Assembly (NCBI GenBank): GCA_013398295.1 | Contig: VZSF01001437.1 | Span: 129,893-193,892 of the forward strand | Length of the DNA: 64,000 nucleotides | DNA from: Chionis minor | Taxonomy: Eukaryota; Chordata; Aves; Charadriiformes; Chionididae | Reading direction: 5' to 3' | In this document: piece after piece, positions 63,491 to 64,000 of the stretch | Position numbering within the stretch: the first letter of the stretch is position 1 | Layout of the letters: each line of letters begins with the position of its first letter | Translations under genes and position numbers: made by a program | The notes under the pieces: model-generated | The model's input: the letters and a program-made list of their open reading frames with translations, nothing else | What the model was told of the DNA's origin: nothing | The model's database searches: none

Positions 63491-64000
63491 CAAGCACGCA
63501 GAATAAACTCTTTGAAAAATCAGCAATCTTTTTAACCTACTGCTGAAAGGTAGAATGAGTCTCACATTTTTTGTTAACTTTATTTTCACCGTTTTCAAAG
63601 CAACACAGCGTTACATTCCCATAATGACTGGTCTCCTATAAGACATTTCAGAAGAAAAAGTCAAAGGCAATGGAAACCAGTATTTCTTGCCAAAGACTAG
63701 GGATGATACAGCCAGTCATTCTCACTGCCCACAGGCCTCTTATGTTATTCTTCTGCTCTTTAGGTCTTGTTTTTCCCTGGAGGTTTGTGTTGGGTTTTGT
63801 TATTGCTGCCTACGAGGCTCTTACTTTCTGGTGTTTTGCAGGGAACACACCACAGGCCCTTTACTGGTAACAACAGAGGCATTGAGAGTTTATTAATGAC
63901 ACTGTTTTAAAGAAACTCTAAAGAGAAAGAAGAAAAAGTCTCTTATTTTTTGAAAAAATTAAAATTTGCCTGTTTTTTTAAATGAAAATTTTTTTTTTTG

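Larger units (their letters stand above)
60921..64000 (+). other. MTUS2: MTUS2 long intron, last segment
   Basis: About 3.1 kb without a supported gene. A T run lies at about 61030 and a (TTG)n at about 61218. A compound TA/TC/CA microsatellite lies at 62555-62588. About 61930-63130 is GC-richer and has many overlapping open frames on both strands, which is what a low stop-codon density produces; none has a domain. A MIR-like stretch lies at 63410-63490. The window ends in an A/T-rich tract with a T10 run at 63990-63999. No further MTUS2 exon was recognised. Confidence 0.5.

Noticed and set aside
11581..64000. Further MTUS2 exons (next Ser/Pro-rich and coiled-coil exons)
   Set aside because: I looked for the expected following sequence next to acceptor sites and found none. 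A very short or diverged exon could still have been missed.
1..64000. CRISPR arrays, operons, tRNA or rRNA genes, or endogenous viral genes
   Set aside because: No regularly spaced repeats, no tRNA or rRNA signatures and no recognisable viral reading frames were seen. The tandem repeats present are simple sequence or short duplications.

Overview
This window looks like vertebrate, almost certainly avian, genomic DNA. It carries two coding exons with consensus splice sites in long, repeat-poor introns. It also holds CR1 LINE copies that end in the bird-type 8-bp ATTCTATG units, and several much older CR1 and MIR-like fossils. There is no prokaryotic gene organisation. A crocodilian or turtle source is less likely but not excluded from sequence alone.

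The only protein-coding gene I can support is MTUS2 (microtubule-associated scaffold protein 2, also TIP150 or cardiac zipper protein), on the + strand. Two consecutive internal exons are present, at 1472-1712 (241 nt) and 11374-11580 (207 nt). The first ends and the second begins in phase 1, so they splice into one open frame of about 150 residues. This is the Ser/Pro/basic-rich, probably disordered middle of the protein, upstream of the C-terminal coiled coil. Each exon contributes an S-R-L-P tetrapeptide in a basic/serine context, resembling the SxIP-type EB1-docking signal. The coiled-coil exons were not found, so the intron after 11580 appears to run more than 52 kb and off the window.

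Layout: 1-1471 is the tail of the upstream intron. 1713-11373 is a 9.7-kb intron with a 25-bp tandem duplication and a possible internal promoter or first exon (perfect CRE at 6535, short phase-compatible ATG exon ending at 6641). 11581-64000 is the long intron. It contains two relatively intact CR1 3' ends in opposite orientation (14875-15307 plus, 35845-36104 minus) and older CR1 pieces near 16.9, 27.7, 37.9, 49.3 and 51.1 kb. It also holds MIR-like pieces, simple repeats, a CpG-dense patch at 24.9-25.1 kb, a perfect 12-bp hairpin at 53.4 kb and a candidate conserved non-coding block at 60.5-60.9 kb.

I found no RNA gene, CRISPR array, operon, intact mobile element or second protein-coding gene. 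The many 60-220-codon open frames elsewhere have no recognisable domains and I regard them as chance. No new biological system is demonstrated. The most interesting leads are the possible alternative MTUS2 promoters inside the introns and the paired S-R-L-P motifs.
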